Of a stretch of 42,783 nucleotides of DNA, positions 6,801 to 15,183 are shown piece by piece. A model generated the notes under the pieces. That model searched no databases, was not told the origin of the DNA, and saw nothing but the letters and a program-made list of their open reading frames with translations. Position 1 is the first letter of the stretch; every line of letters starts with the position of its first letter. Location: positions 1 to 42,783 of the forward strand of contig JAFQVM010000019.1 in assembly GCA_017407995.1 (NCBI GenBank). Direction: 5' to 3'. Made by a program: the position numbers and the translations under genes. The DNA is from Clostridia bacterium (GTDB lineage: Bacteria > Bacillota > Clostridia > Oscillospirales > Acutalibacteraceae).

Positions 6801-7274
6801 ATGAATTCATTAGTAAATTTTTTATTAGCAACCGCTAATGGGACAGGCGGTACTACAGCTGCCGGCGGTAAGAGCCAGATTCCTATGATAATTATGATGG
6901 TCGGTATGGTCGTTGTAATGTACTTTATGATGATTAGACCCCAGAAGAAAAAGCAAAAAGAAGAGCAGCAGATGCGTGACAATATTGAGGTTGGGGATGA
7001 GATAACAACTATCGGTGGAATTGTCGGCAGAGTTGTTACTGTTAAAGAGGATTCTCTTATAATAGAGACCGGCGCAGACAGAAACAAGATGAAGATTACA
7101 AAGTGGGCTGTTGGTACAAACAACACAGCTAACGAGAAGCTCGAGGCTGAGCGTGCAGCGGCAAAAGAGGCTCAGGAGGCTGAAAAGGCTGCAAAGATGG
7201 AAGAGGCAAAAGCTAAGAGCAAGGCAAGCCGCAAAAAGAGCAAGAAAAACAAGGATTCTGAAATAGAGGAATAA
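6801..7274 (+). CDS. yajC: Preprotein translocase subunit YajC
   Basis: YajC is a single-span membrane partner of SecDF that assists protein export. After a Gly/Thr/Ala-rich start, the membrane segment is IPMIIMMVGMVVVMYFMMI (about 30-48). The family signature RPQKKKQKEEQQM and the domain EVGDEITTIGGIVGRVV follow. At 157 residues it is longer than the usual 85-115, because a tail of about 45 charged residues (EAERAAAKEAQEAEKAAKM and a Lys-rich end) has been added. GGAGG at 6790-6794 supports the start. No secD or secF is in the window. The downstream TIGR04086 gene is a common neighbour. Confidence 0.9.
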   Translation: MNSLVNFLLATANGTGGTTAAGGKSQIPMIIMMVGMVVVMYFMMIRPQKKKQKEEQQMRDNIEVGDEITTIGGIVGRVVTVKEDSLIIETGADRNKMKITKWAVGTNNTANEKLEAERAAAKEAQEAEKAAKMEEAKAKSKASRKKSKKNKDSEIEE

Positions 7275-7293
7275 TCTTTAGAATAATCCGGTT

Positions 7294-7340
7294 CTCCCTT
7301 TCATATTATTTTTTAGAATAGTATGAGAGGGAGCGTTTTT
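7294..7340 (+). terminator. Terminator hairpin that also covers the next ribosome binding site
   Basis: The 17-nt arm 7294-7310 (CTCCCTTTCATATTATT) pairs with 7317-7333 using two G-T pairs, and GCGTTTTT follows. The 3' arm contains GAGAGGGAG, the Shine-Dalgarno sequence for the ATG at 7341. The structure can therefore end yajC transcripts and hide the next start in any read-through message. Confidence 0.7.
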
Positions 7341-7757
7341 ATGCCTCAACCTAAGAGAAGACAAACGCAGGAAGACAAGGGGATAAAGTATATAATTACA
7401 AAGATTCTTATCGGAAGTGTATTAGGGATAGCTTTGTTTTTTATACTGTTGAGCCTTGCGGCTTTGGTTATACTTAAAAATCCGCTTGACTCTAAAATAC
7501 TGCCTATAATAACCTTGTTTATATCTGCACTTTCTGCTTTTGCTGCAGGTTTTATATCTGTGAGACCCATAAGAAAAAACGGAATATTGATGGGTGTTTG
7601 TTCATCGTTACCGCTTATAATTGCTGTATGTGCAGCTATATTGTTTGAAAGCGGCGGAAGTGTAGGCGTAATGACAGCAGTTGCAGTTGTGGTGATGCTC
7701 GTTTGCGCTGCGATAGGCGGTATAGCTGCTGTTAATATGAAGAAGCGTAATAAGTAA
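7341..7757 (+). CDS. TIGR04086 family membrane protein
   Basis: The protein has 138 residues from the ATG at 7341. The longer in-frame ATG at 7323 lies inside the ribosome binding site itself, so I reject it. Four hydrophobic segments are clear (about 24-46, 53-73, 82-102 and 108-130) with a basic N terminus and a KKRNK end, so it is a small polytopic membrane protein. The family is widespread in Firmicutes next to yajC and has no known function. Expression is probably limited by the hairpin that covers its ribosome binding site. Confidence 0.75.
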   Translation: MPQPKRRQTQEDKGIKYIITKILIGSVLGIALFFILLSLAALVILKNPLDSKILPIITLFISALSAFAAGFISVRPIRKNGILMGVCSSLPLIIAVCAAILFESGGSVGVMTAVAVVVMLVCAAIGGIAAVNMKKRNK

Positions 7758-7767
7758 CTTGAGTATT

Positions 7768-7800
7768 TAACCTGACGTTTGTTAACGTCAGGTTATTTTT
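7768..7800 (+). terminator. Intrinsic terminator after the TIGR04086 gene
   Basis: A perfect 12-bp stem, TAACCTGACGTT/AACGTCAGGTTA, has a 4-nt loop and is followed by five Ts. Confidence 0.9.
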
Positions 7801-7831
7801 ATATAAAGAAATAGCTTTTATTGCTTTTATC

Positions 7832-7859
7832 TTGTAAAAATAGGAAAAAGTGGTATAAT
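7832..7859 (+). promoter_or_regulatory. Promoter for metG-tatD
   Basis: TTGTAA (7832-7837), a 16-bp spacer and TATAAT (7854-7859) with an extended TGG before the -10. The leader of about 35 nt is too short for a T-box, so metG here is not under tRNA control of that type. Confidence 0.75.
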
Positions 7860-7900
7860 ATATAGGTATTTGTTTCTTACATATAAGGAGGATAACAGTC

Positions 7901-9835
7901 ATGTCCAAAAAGCCGTATTACATTACAACCGCAATAGCTTATACTTCACGTAAGCCTCATATCGGTAATTCCTATGAGATAGTTCTTACCGATTCTATAG
8001 CAAGATATAAGCGAATGCAGGGATATGATGTGTTCTTTTTGACCGGTACAGATGAGCACGGTCAAAAAATAGAGGAGTATGCTGCTAAGGCAGGAGTGTC
8101 TCCCAAAGCCTATGTTGATAAGGTTGCGGGGGAGATAAGGGATATTTGCGACCTTCTTAACACCACTTACGATAAGTTTATAAGAACCACTGATGATTAT
8201 CATGAAAAGGTAGTTCAGAAGATTTTTAAGAAGCTCTATGAACAGGGCGATATTTATAAGAGCGAGTATGAGGGTCTTTACTGCGTTCCTTGTGAAAGCT
8301 TTTTTACGGAGTCTCAGCTGGTTGACGGCAAATGTCCCGACTGTGGCAGAGAGCTCGTAAAAACAAAGGAAGAGGCATATTTCCTTAAGCTTTCAAAGTA
8401 CCAAAAGCAGCTTGAAGAGTTCATTGAAAACAACCCTGATTTCATATATCCCGAAAGCCGCAAAAAGGAAATGCTTAACAACTTTATTAAGCCCGGTCTC
8501 CAGGATTTGTGTGTTTCCCGTTCATCGTTTAAGTGGGGAATACCTGTTGATTTTGATGATAAGCATGTAGTCTATGTTTGGATTGATGCGCTTTCAAACT
8601 ATATCACAGCTCTCGGATACGACCCCGACGGCAGTTCAGAGCTGTTTAATAAGTATTGGCCTGCAGATGCTCATATTATAGGAAAGGATATTCTCCGTTT
8701 CCATACAATTTATTGGCCTATAATGCTTATGGCTCTTGGCGTAGAACTTCCCAAAAAGGTTTTCGGACATCCTTGGCTTCTTTTTGGCACAGACAAGATG
8801 TCAAAGTCAAAGGGCAATGTTATTTATGCTGACGACCTTGTAAAGCGTTTTGGTGTTGATGCTATAAGATACTATCTTCTTTCAGAGATGCCTTATGCAT
8901 CGGACGGTTCAATAACCTATACCACTATTATTGAGCGCTACAATTCTGAGCTTGCCAATACACTTGGTAACCTTGTAAACAGAACGGTAGCCATGTCAAA
9001 TAAGTATTTTAACGGCGAGATTTTGGCACCCAACGCTCCTGAGGATGTTGACGATGACCTTAAAAATGTGGTTGTTGGCTCTGTTAAGGAAGTTGAGAAA
9101 TGCATGGATGACTTCCGTGTAAGCGATGCCCTTGAGCTTATTTTCTCAGCGGCAAGACGTAGCAACAAGTATATAGATGAAACTACACCTTGGCTTCTTG
9201 CTAAGGATGAAGCTAAGAAAGAAAGACTCGGAACCGTACTTTACAATCTGCTTGAAAGCATAAGAATTATCGCAGTACAGCTCAAGCCCTTTATGCCTGA
9301 AACATCTGAAAAAATCTTAGCACAACTTAATACAAACATTGACAGCTATGACAGTATTATGTCTTTCGGTGCATTGGCTTCAGGTACTACTGTCGGCACG
9401 GCAACTCCTCTGTTTAATAGAATAGATGCTGAAAAGATGCTTGAAGAGATAGCTAAGGAAACGGAAGCTGCAGAAGAAGCTGAGAAGGAAGAAGAGGAAG
9501 TTCCCGGTGTAGCACAGATTGGCATTGAGGACTTTGCCAAGGTGGAGCTTAAGGTTGCTAAAATAAAGGACTGCGTTCCTGTAAAGCGTGCCAAGAAGTT
9601 GCTTTGTCTCACCGTTGATGACGGAAAGGGACTTCGTACAGTTGCTTCTGGAATTGCCAAGTGGTATAAGCCTGAAGAGCTTGTAGGAAGAAATATAATA
9701 TTGGTATCAAATCTTAAACCCGCAACACTCTGCGGAGTTGAAAGCTGCGGAATGATTTTGGCTGCCGATTGTAGTGAAGATGATGTAAAAGTTGTTTTTG
9801 TTGACGATATGCCCGTCGGAGCAAAGATAAGATGA
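7901..9835 (+). CDS. metG: Methionyl-tRNA synthetase
   Basis: This is a class I synthetase that charges tRNA-Met in the cytoplasm. The 644 residues hold the HIGN version of the HIGH motif at residue 20, a zinc knuckle CVPCESFF...CPDCGREL near 127-148, and KMSKSKGN near residue 300. The anticodon-binding helical domain follows, and a C-terminal OB-fold tRNA-binding domain begins at about 535 (GIEDFAKVELKVAKI). The length is that of the Bacillus-type dimeric enzyme with a fused Trbp111-like domain. AAGGAGG at 7886-7892 supports the start. The stop overlaps the tatD start by four bases, so the two genes are translationally coupled. Confidence 0.97.
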   Translation: MSKKPYYITTAIAYTSRKPHIGNSYEIVLTDSIARYKRMQGYDVFFLTGTDEHGQKIEEYAAKAGVSPKAYVDKVAGEIRDICDLLNTTYDKFIRTTDDYHEKVVQKIFKKLYEQGDIYKSEYEGLYCVPCESFFTESQLVDGKCPDCGRELVKTKEEAYFLKLSKYQKQLEEFIENNPDFIYPESRKKEMLNNFIKPGLQDLCVSRSSFKWGIPVDFDDKHVVYVWIDALSNYITALGYDPDGSSELFNKYWPADAHIIGKDILRFHTIYWPIMLMALGVELPKKVFGHPWLLFGTDKMSKSKGNVIYADDLVKRFGVDAIRYYLLSEMPYASDGSITYTTIIERYNSELANTLGNLVNRTVAMSNKYFNGEILAPNAPEDVDDDLKNVVVGSVKEVEKCMDDFRVSDALELIFSAARRSNKYIDETTPWLLAKDEAKKERLGTVLYNLLESIRIIAVQLKPFMPETSEKILAQLNTNIDSYDSIMSFGALASGTTVGTATPLFNRIDAEKMLEEIAKETEAAEEAEKEEEEVPGVAQIGIEDFAKVELKVAKIKDCVPVKRAKKLLCLTVDDGKGLRTVASGIAKWYKPEELVGRNIILVSNLKPATLCGVESCGMILAADCSEDDVKVVFVDDMPVGAKIR

Positions 9836-10602
9836 TTAATAATATTTTTGACAGTCATGCTCATTATGATGACGAAAAGTTTAATGAGGATAGGGATATT
9901 CTTCTTTCATCTTTGCCTTCAAAGGGTGTATCGGGAGTTATAAACTGTGCTTGTGATTTGAAAAGCTCCGCTTTTTCTGCGGAGCTTTCAGATAAATATG
10001 ATTATATATACTTTGCCTGCGGCGTTCATCCTCATGAGGCTGAAAACGTTGAACTTTCTGATATAAAAAACACAATTTCTGAACTTATAAATAAAGATAA
10101 GTGCGTTGCAATAGGGGAGATAGGCTTAGATTATCACTACGATTTTTCTCCCAGGGATGTTCAAAAGCAGGTTTTTGAGTATCAGCTCTCTTTGGCTAAG
10201 GATTTTGATTTGCCTGTTATAGTGCACGACAGAGAGTCGCACGAGGACACCCTCAACCTTTTAAGGAAATACAAACCCAAAGGTGTTCTCCATTGCTTCT
10301 CCGGAAGTGTAGAGATGGCCCAAGAGGTTATAAAGCTGGGCATGTATATCGGTCTTGGCGGTGCTGTGACTTTTAAAAATGCTAAAAAACCTGTGGCGGT
10401 AGCAGCATTTGTTCCTGAGAACAGACTCCTGCTTGAAACAGATTGTCCTTATATGGCGCCTGTACCGCTTAGAGGGACTCGTTGTACGTCGGACATGATT
10501 TCTTTTACTGCTCAAACTATAGCGGGTGTCAGAGGCATAGAAACGCAGGATTTGGTTGATAGAGCAACTGCAAACACTAAAGAATTATTTAATATAAAAT
10601 AA
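9832..10602 (+). CDS. tatD: TatD family metal-dependent deoxyribonuclease
   Basis: The 256 residues form a TIM-barrel amidohydrolase-like nuclease that uses two divalent metals. Visible ligands are FDSHAHYDDEKF at the N terminus, GEIGLDYHYD near 97, VIVHDRESHEDTL near 130, HCFSGS near 154 and ETDCPYMAP near 204. The gene starts inside the last codons of metG (ATGA overlap), an arrangement that is very common in Firmicutes. The family acts in DNA repair or degradation. Its link to methionyl-tRNA synthesis is by operon only. Confidence 0.95.
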   Translation: MINNIFDSHAHYDDEKFNEDRDILLSSLPSKGVSGVINCACDLKSSAFSAELSDKYDYIYFACGVHPHEAENVELSDIKNTISELINKDKCVAIGEIGLDYHYDFSPRDVQKQVFEYQLSLAKDFDLPVIVHDRESHEDTLNLLRKYKPKGVLHCFSGSVEMAQEVIKLGMYIGLGGAVTFKNAKKPVAVAAFVPENRLLLETDCPYMAPVPLRGTRCTSDMISFTAQTIAGVRGIETQDLVDRATANTKELFNIK

Positions 10603-10636
10603 AACAAGCCGTGTCATAATGACACGGCTTGTTGCT
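10603..10636. terminator. Bidirectional terminator between tatD and the ireB operon
   Basis: A perfect 14-bp stem, AACAAGCCGTGTCA (10603-10616) with TGACACGGCTTGTT (10620-10633), has a TAA loop. T-rich sequence follows on the minus side. It serves both converging transcripts. Confidence 0.9.
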
Positions 10637-10646
10637 TTGTTTCTTC

Positions 10647-10940
10647 TTATGCTCTTTTCTGCAGTTCTCTTTCGAGCCAAATAGAACCGATATCAACTGC
10701 ACTGTAAAGTCCTCTGCGTTCAGCTTTTTTCAAAATCCTGTCTCTCGGACGAAGATTTTCGTCTGTGCTGACGAGCTGAACAAGAACTTTGTCTGAAAGT
10801 TCAACACCTTTAACTTCTTTGGTGGATGTAATCTGCATCATTATTACGCAAGGCTCATCCATATAGCCGTAGTACAGGGTGTTGTCTTTTCTTACCAGGG
10901 GCTTACCCTTATACATAAGAATAGGATTCTTATCTGCCAT
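10647..10940 (-). CDS. Conserved small protein downstream of ireB, unknown function
   Basis: The protein has 97 residues from the ATG at 10940. The GTG just before it (10943) is also possible because GGAG lies 9 nt before the ATG. The sequence is mostly short strands (YKGKPLVRKDNTLYYGYMDE, CVIMMQITSTKEV, DKVLVQLVSTD) followed by a basic helix RPRDRILKKAERRG. It has no signal peptide or membrane segment, so it is cytoplasmic. I do not recognise a named family. Its place after ireB, where Firmicutes usually carry ruvX, suggests a small regulatory or housekeeping partner, but that is inference. Confidence 0.7.
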   Translation of the reverse strand: MADKNPILMYKGKPLVRKDNTLYYGYMDEPCVIMMQITSTKEVKGVELSDKVLVQLVSTDENLRPRDRILKKAERRGLYSAVDIGSIWLERELQKRA

Positions 10941-10962
10941 CACTATTCACTCCAATCAGATT

Positions 10963-11223
10963 TTAGTCGTTGCTGTGTTTAACTCCGAGATAATCCTCAA
11001 CCATGCTCTGTAACAGCTCATCTCTGTCCAGTTTACGGACAAGGCTGCGAGCGTTATTGTGGGTGGTGATATATGTCGGGTCCTCAGAGAGAATATAGCC
11101 AACAATCTGGCTGACAGAATTATACCCTTTTTCATTAAGAGCATCGTATACAGCGAGAAGAATCTTTTTCATTTCTTCATCATTTTCGTTCTTTATAGAG
11201 AACTGAATGGTTTCGTCGGCCAT
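10963..11223 (-). CDS. ireB: IreB family regulatory phosphoprotein (UPF0297)
   Basis: This 86-residue protein matches the YrzL/IreB family along its full length: MADETIQFSIKN at the start, VYDALNEKGYNSVSQIVGYI in the middle and YITTHNNARSLVRKLDRDEL, with the usual length of about 85-90. In Enterococcus IreB is phosphorylated by the PASTA kinase IreK and lowers cephalosporin resistance. Here the sequence shows only family membership. GGAGG at 11234-11238 on this strand supports the start and a promoter lies directly upstream. The usual downstream ruvX is replaced by an unnamed gene. Confidence 0.93.
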   Translation of the reverse strand: MADETIQFSIKNENDEEMKKILLAVYDALNEKGYNSVSQIVGYILSEDPTYITTHNNARSLVRKLDRDELLQSMVEDYLGVKHSND

Positions 11224-11246
11224 GAGTAACCACCTCCATGTAGTCT

Positions 11247-11275
11247 ATTATATACCAAAATTTACAATAAAACAA
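11247..11275 (-). promoter_or_regulatory. Promoter for the ireB operon
   Basis: On the minus strand TTGTTT, a 17-bp spacer and TATAAT end about 24 bp before the ireB start. No clear terminator separates it from pheT, so some read-through is possible. Confidence 0.7.
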
Positions 11276-11293
11276 TGGTTAAAACAAATAAAG

Positions 11294-13657
11294 TTAAACT
11301 CTGAGTGAAACACCTATTGCAGAGAGCTTGCGAAGAATCTCATCAATCCAGCCTTGAACCTCTTCCATTTCGAGGGTGCGTTCGTGTGAAGAGAACCAGA
11401 ATCTAATTGTTATGCTCTTGATGCCGAGCTTTTCGTATGTGTCAATAAGTTTAACATTGTCGAGCTCTGCGATATTCATTGACTTCCAGGTCTCCTCGAT
11501 TTGCGCAAAGGTTATACCCGGTTTAATAACAAGTGAGAGGTCATAGTAGGTAGCCTGCTTTGTTGAGGGCTCGCTGAACTCTATATTGAGAGCTTTGGCA
11601 TCGCTGAACATATCAAGGTCCATTTCTATGCAGACAGCGGCGCCGCTCTTGTCAAGCTTTGAAAGATTGTTGGGATGAAGTGCACAAATGCAGCCTATCT
11701 CGTTATCGCCTGCGATTATAGCGGCTGTGTTCTTCGGGTGCTGCCATGCGTGTGCAGGAGTAATCTTTCTGAACTTAGGTGCAGAGTGCTTTACTTGCTC
11801 AAAAATGCAGTTTACAATCTCAACAGCTTTATAGTAGAGATTGCGTTCACTGTTGGTCTTTGAGAAGAGAACCACACCGAGATGACGTTGTTCATCGCAA
11901 GTGCCGTCAGCCTTTGTGCCGTTGATGATTCTGCCTATCTCAAACACGCCGAAATCCTCTGAAAAATCTCTGTTCTCATATGTGACAGAAAGCAGGGTGG
12001 GAAGCATAGAGTTTCTGAGAACACCGTTGTCAGAGCTTTCAATATTGAGGATTTTTACGTTGTCCTCAACTTCGATTCCGAGCTTCTTATATTTTTTCTT
12101 GTCACACCAGATGTAAGAATGGACTTCATGCATGGAGTATTTCTTGACAAGAAGGTCTTTGATTTCGTCGCTCTCAAGTCTTGCAGCAGAGTTCTGGACG
12201 GGTTTAAGAGGACTGCGTGTTGTAGCTATTTCAAAGTTGTCATAACCGTATATTCTTGTAATTTCTTCAATGATATCAGCCTTGATAGTGACATCTTTTG
12301 TAGCTCTCCAAGAGGGAACAGTTACTGTGAATATGCCGTCGTTTAATTCTACTCCGAAGCCGAGAAGCTTGAGAGTATTACATATTCTCTCATCGCTGAT
12401 ATATATTCCTGTATAGCGGTCAACATAAGCTTTGTCGAAAGAAAGAGTAATCTGCGGGTACTTCTTGACATACTCGTCGGTAAGCTGTGAATCAATAACC
12501 GCACCTTTGTCGATATCCTTTACAAGCTTTACAAAACGCTTAACAGCGAGAAGTGTAAGCTCAGGGTCAATCATCTTTTCGTATCTTGCGCTTGCATCTG
12601 TGCGAAGACCGAGACGGGATGATGATTTACGTACGCATACGCCGTCAAAGTTTGCGGATTCAAGAACAACGCTTGATGTATCGCCGACAATCTCGGAATC
12701 AAGACCGCCCATAATACCTGCAATAGCAACAGGCTCATCGTTGTTGTAGATAAGCAGAGTATCTTTGTCAGCCTTTCTTGCTGTGCCGTCAAGGGTTACA
12801 AAGTCGATGTCCTCAGAAGGCATACCGATTTTAATGTGGTCAATCTTTTTAGCGTCAAAAGCGTGAGTAGGCTGACCGATTTCCATCATGATGTAGTTGG
12901 TAAGGTCTGCAAGCAGATTTATCGGGCGCATACCGCAGTAGAACAATCTTATTCTGATTGTCATGGGGCTTACATGCTCTGTTATATTAGCCATACGCAG
13001 ACATGAATAACGGTATACGTGTTCGGTGTCGTTGACGGTTACAGGCACTTTAGCAGTTGAGTCGCTTGTAAGGTCAGCAAGGTCGAGAGGTTTAAGTTCT
13101 TGACCTGTCAAAGCGGCAAACTCACGTGCTATTCCGTAGTGACCCCAAAGGTCGGGACGGTTGGTAAGTGATTTGTTATCAACCTCAAAAACAATGTCGT
13201 CAATGGGGAAAATCTCTTTGATGTCAGTACCGTTTACGAGGTTTGCGTCAAGCTCCATAATGCCTGAATGGTCATCGCTGATACCGAGTTCTTTCTCGGA
13301 GCAGCACATACCCTCGGATTCATAGCCTGCAACAGTAGCTTTGCCGATTTCACCTGCGACAACACGTCCTCCGGCGCAGGCAAAAGCAACTTTTTGGCCA
13401 ACGGCAACATTCGGAGCGCCGCATACGCAGTTGACAATTTTGTCGCCTACGTCAACAGTGAGAAGATGGAGTTTCTTTGAGTTGGGATGATTTTCGAGAG
13501 TTTTTATCTCACCGACAACGACCTTCTGAACATCTTTGCCCATGTAGTAAATATCTTCAACCTCAGCAGTTGCGAGGGTAAACTTGCTGATAAGTTGTTT
13601 TATATCATAACCGTCAAGGTCAACGTAATCTTTAATCCAGTTAATAGAAACAAGCAT
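11294..13657 (-). CDS. pheT: Phenylalanyl-tRNA synthetase beta subunit
   Basis: The 787 residues have the usual beta-subunit order. An N-terminal tRNA-binding OB fold is seen at about 40-150 (VVVGEIKTLENHPNSKKLHL). The B3/B4 editing domain follows at about 210-400, with VESANFDGVCVRKSSSRLGL-type residues near its end (VLESANFDG and SSRLGLRTDASARYEK). Next come B5 and the catalytic-like core, and a C-terminal FDX-ACB anticodon-binding domain from about 695. With PheS it forms the cytoplasmic (alpha-beta)2 enzyme. It starts 2 nt after the pheS stop with AGGAGG inside the end of pheS, so it is transcribed and translated together with pheS under the T-box. Confidence 0.97.
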   Translation of the reverse strand: MLVSINWIKDYVDLDGYDIKQLISKFTLATAEVEDIYYMGKDVQKVVVGEIKTLENHPNSKKLHLLTVDVGDKIVNCVCGAPNVAVGQKVAFACAGGRVVAGEIGKATVAGYESEGMCCSEKELGISDDHSGIMELDANLVNGTDIKEIFPIDDIVFEVDNKSLTNRPDLWGHYGIAREFAALTGQELKPLDLADLTSDSTAKVPVTVNDTEHVYRYSCLRMANITEHVSPMTIRIRLFYCGMRPINLLADLTNYIMMEIGQPTHAFDAKKIDHIKIGMPSEDIDFVTLDGTARKADKDTLLIYNNDEPVAIAGIMGGLDSEIVGDTSSVVLESANFDGVCVRKSSSRLGLRTDASARYEKMIDPELTLLAVKRFVKLVKDIDKGAVIDSQLTDEYVKKYPQITLSFDKAYVDRYTGIYISDERICNTLKLLGFGVELNDGIFTVTVPSWRATKDVTIKADIIEEITRIYGYDNFEIATTRSPLKPVQNSAARLESDEIKDLLVKKYSMHEVHSYIWCDKKKYKKLGIEVEDNVKILNIESSDNGVLRNSMLPTLLSVTYENRDFSEDFGVFEIGRIINGTKADGTCDEQRHLGVVLFSKTNSERNLYYKAVEIVNCIFEQVKHSAPKFRKITPAHAWQHPKNTAAIIAGDNEIGCICALHPNNLSKLDKSGAAVCIEMDLDMFSDAKALNIEFSEPSTKQATYYDLSLVIKPGITFAQIEETWKSMNIAELDNVKLIDTYEKLGIKSITIRFWFSSHERTLEMEEVQGWIDEILRKLSAIGVSLRV

Positions 13658-13659
13658 GA

Positions 13660-14739
13660 TTAATCCTCCTTTTTCTCTTCGGGAACGGTAAAGGATGAGT
13701 TTGTAAACTGCGAAAGAGATTTAAGATTGCAGCTATTAAAAACTCTTATGTCCTTGATGCCGTATTTCATCATGGCAAGGCGTGTAAGACCGAGTCCGAA
13801 AGCAAAACCTGAATACTTTTCGGGGTCAACACCGCCGGCGGTGAGAACGTTGGGATGAATCATGCCGCAGGGACAAAGCTCAAGCCAACCGGAATCCTTA
13901 CAGGATGCACAGCCTTCGCCACCGCAGATGAGGCACTGAATATCAAGCTCAAATCCGGGCTCAACGAACGGGAAGAAACCGGGGCGCAGACGAACAGTAA
14001 CATCTTTCTGGAAAACCTCGGAAAGCATAGTTTTCATGAAGTAGATAAGGTTTGAGATGGAGATATCCTTGTCAACCATCATACCTTCCATTTGGAAGAA
14101 TGTATTTTCATGGCAAGCATCTATCTTCTCATTTCTGAAACAGCGGCTGGGGAAAACAGCACGGAGGGGGAGTCCCTTTTCAAGGTCGGCAGCGTATTTG
14201 CGAAGAATGGTGTTTTGAGCTGCGGAGGTGTGCGTCTTGAGAAGCTGACCGTTGCTTAGATAGTATGTGTCCTGCATATCTCGTGCAGGGTGATGCTTGG
14301 GAATATTAAGAGCCTCGAAGCAGTTGTAATCGTCTGTTACTTCTGAGTAATCTTCAATTGAGAAGCCCATGTTGAGGAAGATATCTTCAACCTCACGTTG
14401 AACAAGGGTTATTGGGCTGTATGAGCCTGTGTTTGTGTCGCAGGGGAATGTTTCGTCGTATACTTCAGCGCTGTCAATTAAACGCTGCTCCTCAAGTTTT
14501 TTGAGCTCCTCAAGCTTCTGCTGGATAGAGGTTTCAATAAACTGCTTGATAGTGTTTATGCGCTGACCTGCCTCTTTCTTCTGGTCGTTGGGGATGGAGC
14601 GAAGCTCACTCATCAAATCAGCAATATGACCTTTTTTACCAAGAAACTCAACTCTTAAACCTTCAAGTTCGGATGTGAGTTTGATTTCATCCATTTTTTC
14701 TTTAAACAATTTTTGTAAGCTTTCAGCTTTTTCGTTCAT
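13660..14739 (-). CDS. pheS: Phenylalanyl-tRNA synthetase alpha subunit
   Basis: From the ATG at 14739 the protein has 359 residues and begins MNEKAESLQKLF, with GAAAGGAAG 5-13 nt upstream. A longer in-frame reading runs back into the T-box leader and is not real. The N-terminal coiled coil binds the tRNA. The class II core holds SRCFRNEKIDACHE (motif 2) and FAFGLGLTRLAMMKYG (motif 3). It carries the ATP and phenylalanine sites and works only with PheT, encoded next. Confidence 0.97.
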   Translation of the reverse strand: MNEKAESLQKLFKEKMDEIKLTSELEGLRVEFLGKKGHIADLMSELRSIPNDQKKEAGQRINTIKQFIETSIQQKLEELKKLEEQRLIDSAEVYDETFPCDTNTGSYSPITLVQREVEDIFLNMGFSIEDYSEVTDDYNCFEALNIPKHHPARDMQDTYYLSNGQLLKTHTSAAQNTILRKYAADLEKGLPLRAVFPSRCFRNEKIDACHENTFFQMEGMMVDKDISISNLIYFMKTMLSEVFQKDVTVRLRPGFFPFVEPGFELDIQCLICGGEGCASCKDSGWLELCPCGMIHPNVLTAGGVDPEKYSGFAFGLGLTRLAMMKYGIKDIRVFNSCNLKSLSQFTNSSFTVPEEKKED

Positions 14740-14786
14740 AGCACTTCTTCCTTTCAATTTGTTTTTGACGAAGGAGAGGATAGACA

Positions 14787-14822
14787 TAAAAATACTCCTC
14801 CGCCCGTGAGGGACGAAGGAGT
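14787..14822 (-). terminator. T-box terminator of pheST
   Basis: On the minus strand ACTCCTTCGTCC pairs with GGGCGGAGGAGT and ATTTTT follows. It competes with the T-box antiterminator just upstream. Confidence 0.85.
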
Positions 14823-15053
14823 TCTCCGTGGTACCACCCTGCATTCACGCTTATAAAGCGCCTCATCTTCCGCACGATGGCGGAAACACCGGTTAACGGA
14901 GGTGACCCGTCACAGCCTACAACAAAAGCTTCAGCCATGCCGCTCCGGAGTGAACTTCAGTATATTTAATCACAAAACTCTTTCAGCCAAGGAGCTTCTC
15001 TCTGCGGTGTTTAGAAATATACTTACTCTCTCCATCAAAGCGTTATAATAATT
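14787..15053 (-). promoter_or_regulatory. T-box riboswitch, phenylalanine (UUC specifier), controlling pheST
   Basis: The minus strand carries the T-box core GGTGGTACCACGG (14827-14839), which pairs with the uncharged tRNA end. It also has a stem III hairpin and a long stem I. The specifier loop reads TGAAG-TTC-A with TTC at 14953-14955, matching Phe. When tRNA-Phe is uncharged, the antiterminator forms and pheST is transcribed. Confidence 0.93.
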
Positions 15054-15059
15054 GAGAAT

Positions 15060-15088
15060 ATAATAACACACAGGGATTTTTTTTTCAA
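15060..15088 (-). promoter_or_regulatory. Promoter of the pheST T-box leader
   Basis: On the minus strand TTGAAA (15083-15088), a 17-bp spacer and TATTAT (15060-15065). Confidence 0.75.
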
Positions 15089-15148
15089 GTGTATAATATA
15101 GTTTTTTATTACATTAAATTTTTAATTTGTTATCAAAGTAGGTCGAGG

Positions 15149-15177
15149 TTGACAAATAAAAAACGAAATGATATAAT
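15149..15177 (+). promoter_or_regulatory. Promoter of the ilvBN T-box leader
   Basis: TTGACA (15149-15154), a 17-bp spacer and TATAAT (15172-15177) match the consensus exactly. It is divergent from the pheST promoter, with 60 bp between their -35 elements. Confidence 0.9.
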
Positions 15178-15183
15178 CCAAGA

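Noticed and set aside
12119-12346. Several plus-strand ORFs opposite pheT, iolD and the flavoprotein genes
   Set aside because: They are antisense shadows of conserved genes, lack ribosome binding sites and have no recognisable domains.
13660-14844. Longer pheS reading beginning in the T-box leader
   Set aside because: The extra N terminus is translated terminator and T-box sequence. The ATG at 14739 has the ribosome binding site and matches the family length.
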